Assembly (NCBI RefSeq): GCF_020616515.1
Contig: NZ_CP085135.1
Span: 1,302,001-1,366,000 of the forward strand
Origin: Mesorhizobium sp. PAMC28654
GTDB lineage: Bacteria > Pseudomonadota > Alphaproteobacteria > Rhizobiales > Rhizobiaceae
Reading direction: 5' to 3'
Length of the DNA: 64,000 bases
The position numbers were made by a program, and so were the translations under genes. Below are positions 63,961-64,000 of the stretch, one piece after another. A model generated the notes under the pieces. It was not told the DNA's origin. It worked only from the letters and a program-made list of their open reading frames with translations, and made no database searches. Position 1 is the stretch's first letter. The number at the start of each line of letters is the position of its first letter.

Positions 63961-64000
63961 GGACGCCTCCTCGACTGTCCTGCGTGGCTTGTTGGCCCTG

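Noticed and set aside
1..64000. CRISPR arrays, prophage or known defence operons
   Set aside because: No regularly spaced long repeats, cas genes, phage structural genes or recognised defence gene sets were found.

Overview
The window reads as chromosome of a Mesorhizobium-like alphaproteobacterium (Hyphomicrobiales). The basis is a high-GC, rhizobial-style gene set and order: aroQ-accB-accC-aat, then DUF2155 and the NDUFA12 accessory subunit of complex I, plus DUF982, DUF2218, DUF3126 and YjhX families, a B12-dependent (class II) ribonucleotide reductase, a Leu tRNA with encoded CCA, and an IS630 element. The genus is an inference from gene content; no rRNA or other taxonomic marker is present.

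Layout. 0.1-7 kb is a housekeeping block: shikimate and fatty-acid genes (aroQ, accBC), aat, a tiny protein resembling sigma-70 region 1.1, DUF2155, NDUFA12 and panBC. 7-12 kb carries AIM24, GNAT, gatB, a frameshifted yjhX with a structured leader, a CBS protein, a rhomboid protease and a ClpP-like exported protein. 12-25 kb holds signalling and small-metabolism genes (PAS, PilZ, BTLCP peptidase, gamma carbonic anhydrase, cysE, HD hydrolase, CSD-DUF192-hydrolase operon, gloA, ilvA, a fucosyltransferase-like protein). 25-36.5 kb is accessory: tandem lipoprotein hydrolases, a TetR-monooxygenase pair, adenine deaminase, a porin, and a LysR-controlled amidohydrolase/GYD/ABC cluster. 36.5-42 kb has tRNA-Leu, a solo LuxR, an intact IS630 copy and a large autotransporter. 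42-50.5 kb is mixed metabolism. 50.5-55.5 kb is nrdJ with its long upstream region and a small downstream gene. 55.5-57 kb is an AT-richer patch with an ImmA/IrrE peptidase and then an LprI-like gene. 57-63 kb is a catabolic-looking cluster (Rieske protein, two amidohydrolases, GlxA/AraC regulator, divergent Tat-exported solute-binding protein). A GH25 lysozyme-like gene closes the window.

The most striking property is the number of conserved genes broken by single- or double-base indels: yjhX, a SecDF-P1-head-like exported protein, a GYD-domain protein, a universal stress protein (two breaks) and nrdJ, plus a monooxygenase whose expected start codon reads ATA. A break in nrdJ, normally essential, makes sequence error the leading explanation. 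The IS630 break lies on a run of 12 A and is instead typical of programmed slippage. No CRISPR array, prophage, rRNA operon or complete new defence system was recognised. The most interesting candidates for new biology are the free-standing region-1.1-like protein, the leader upstream of yjhX, the paired ACGTGA palindromes upstream of gatB, and the Rieske/amidohydrolase cluster.
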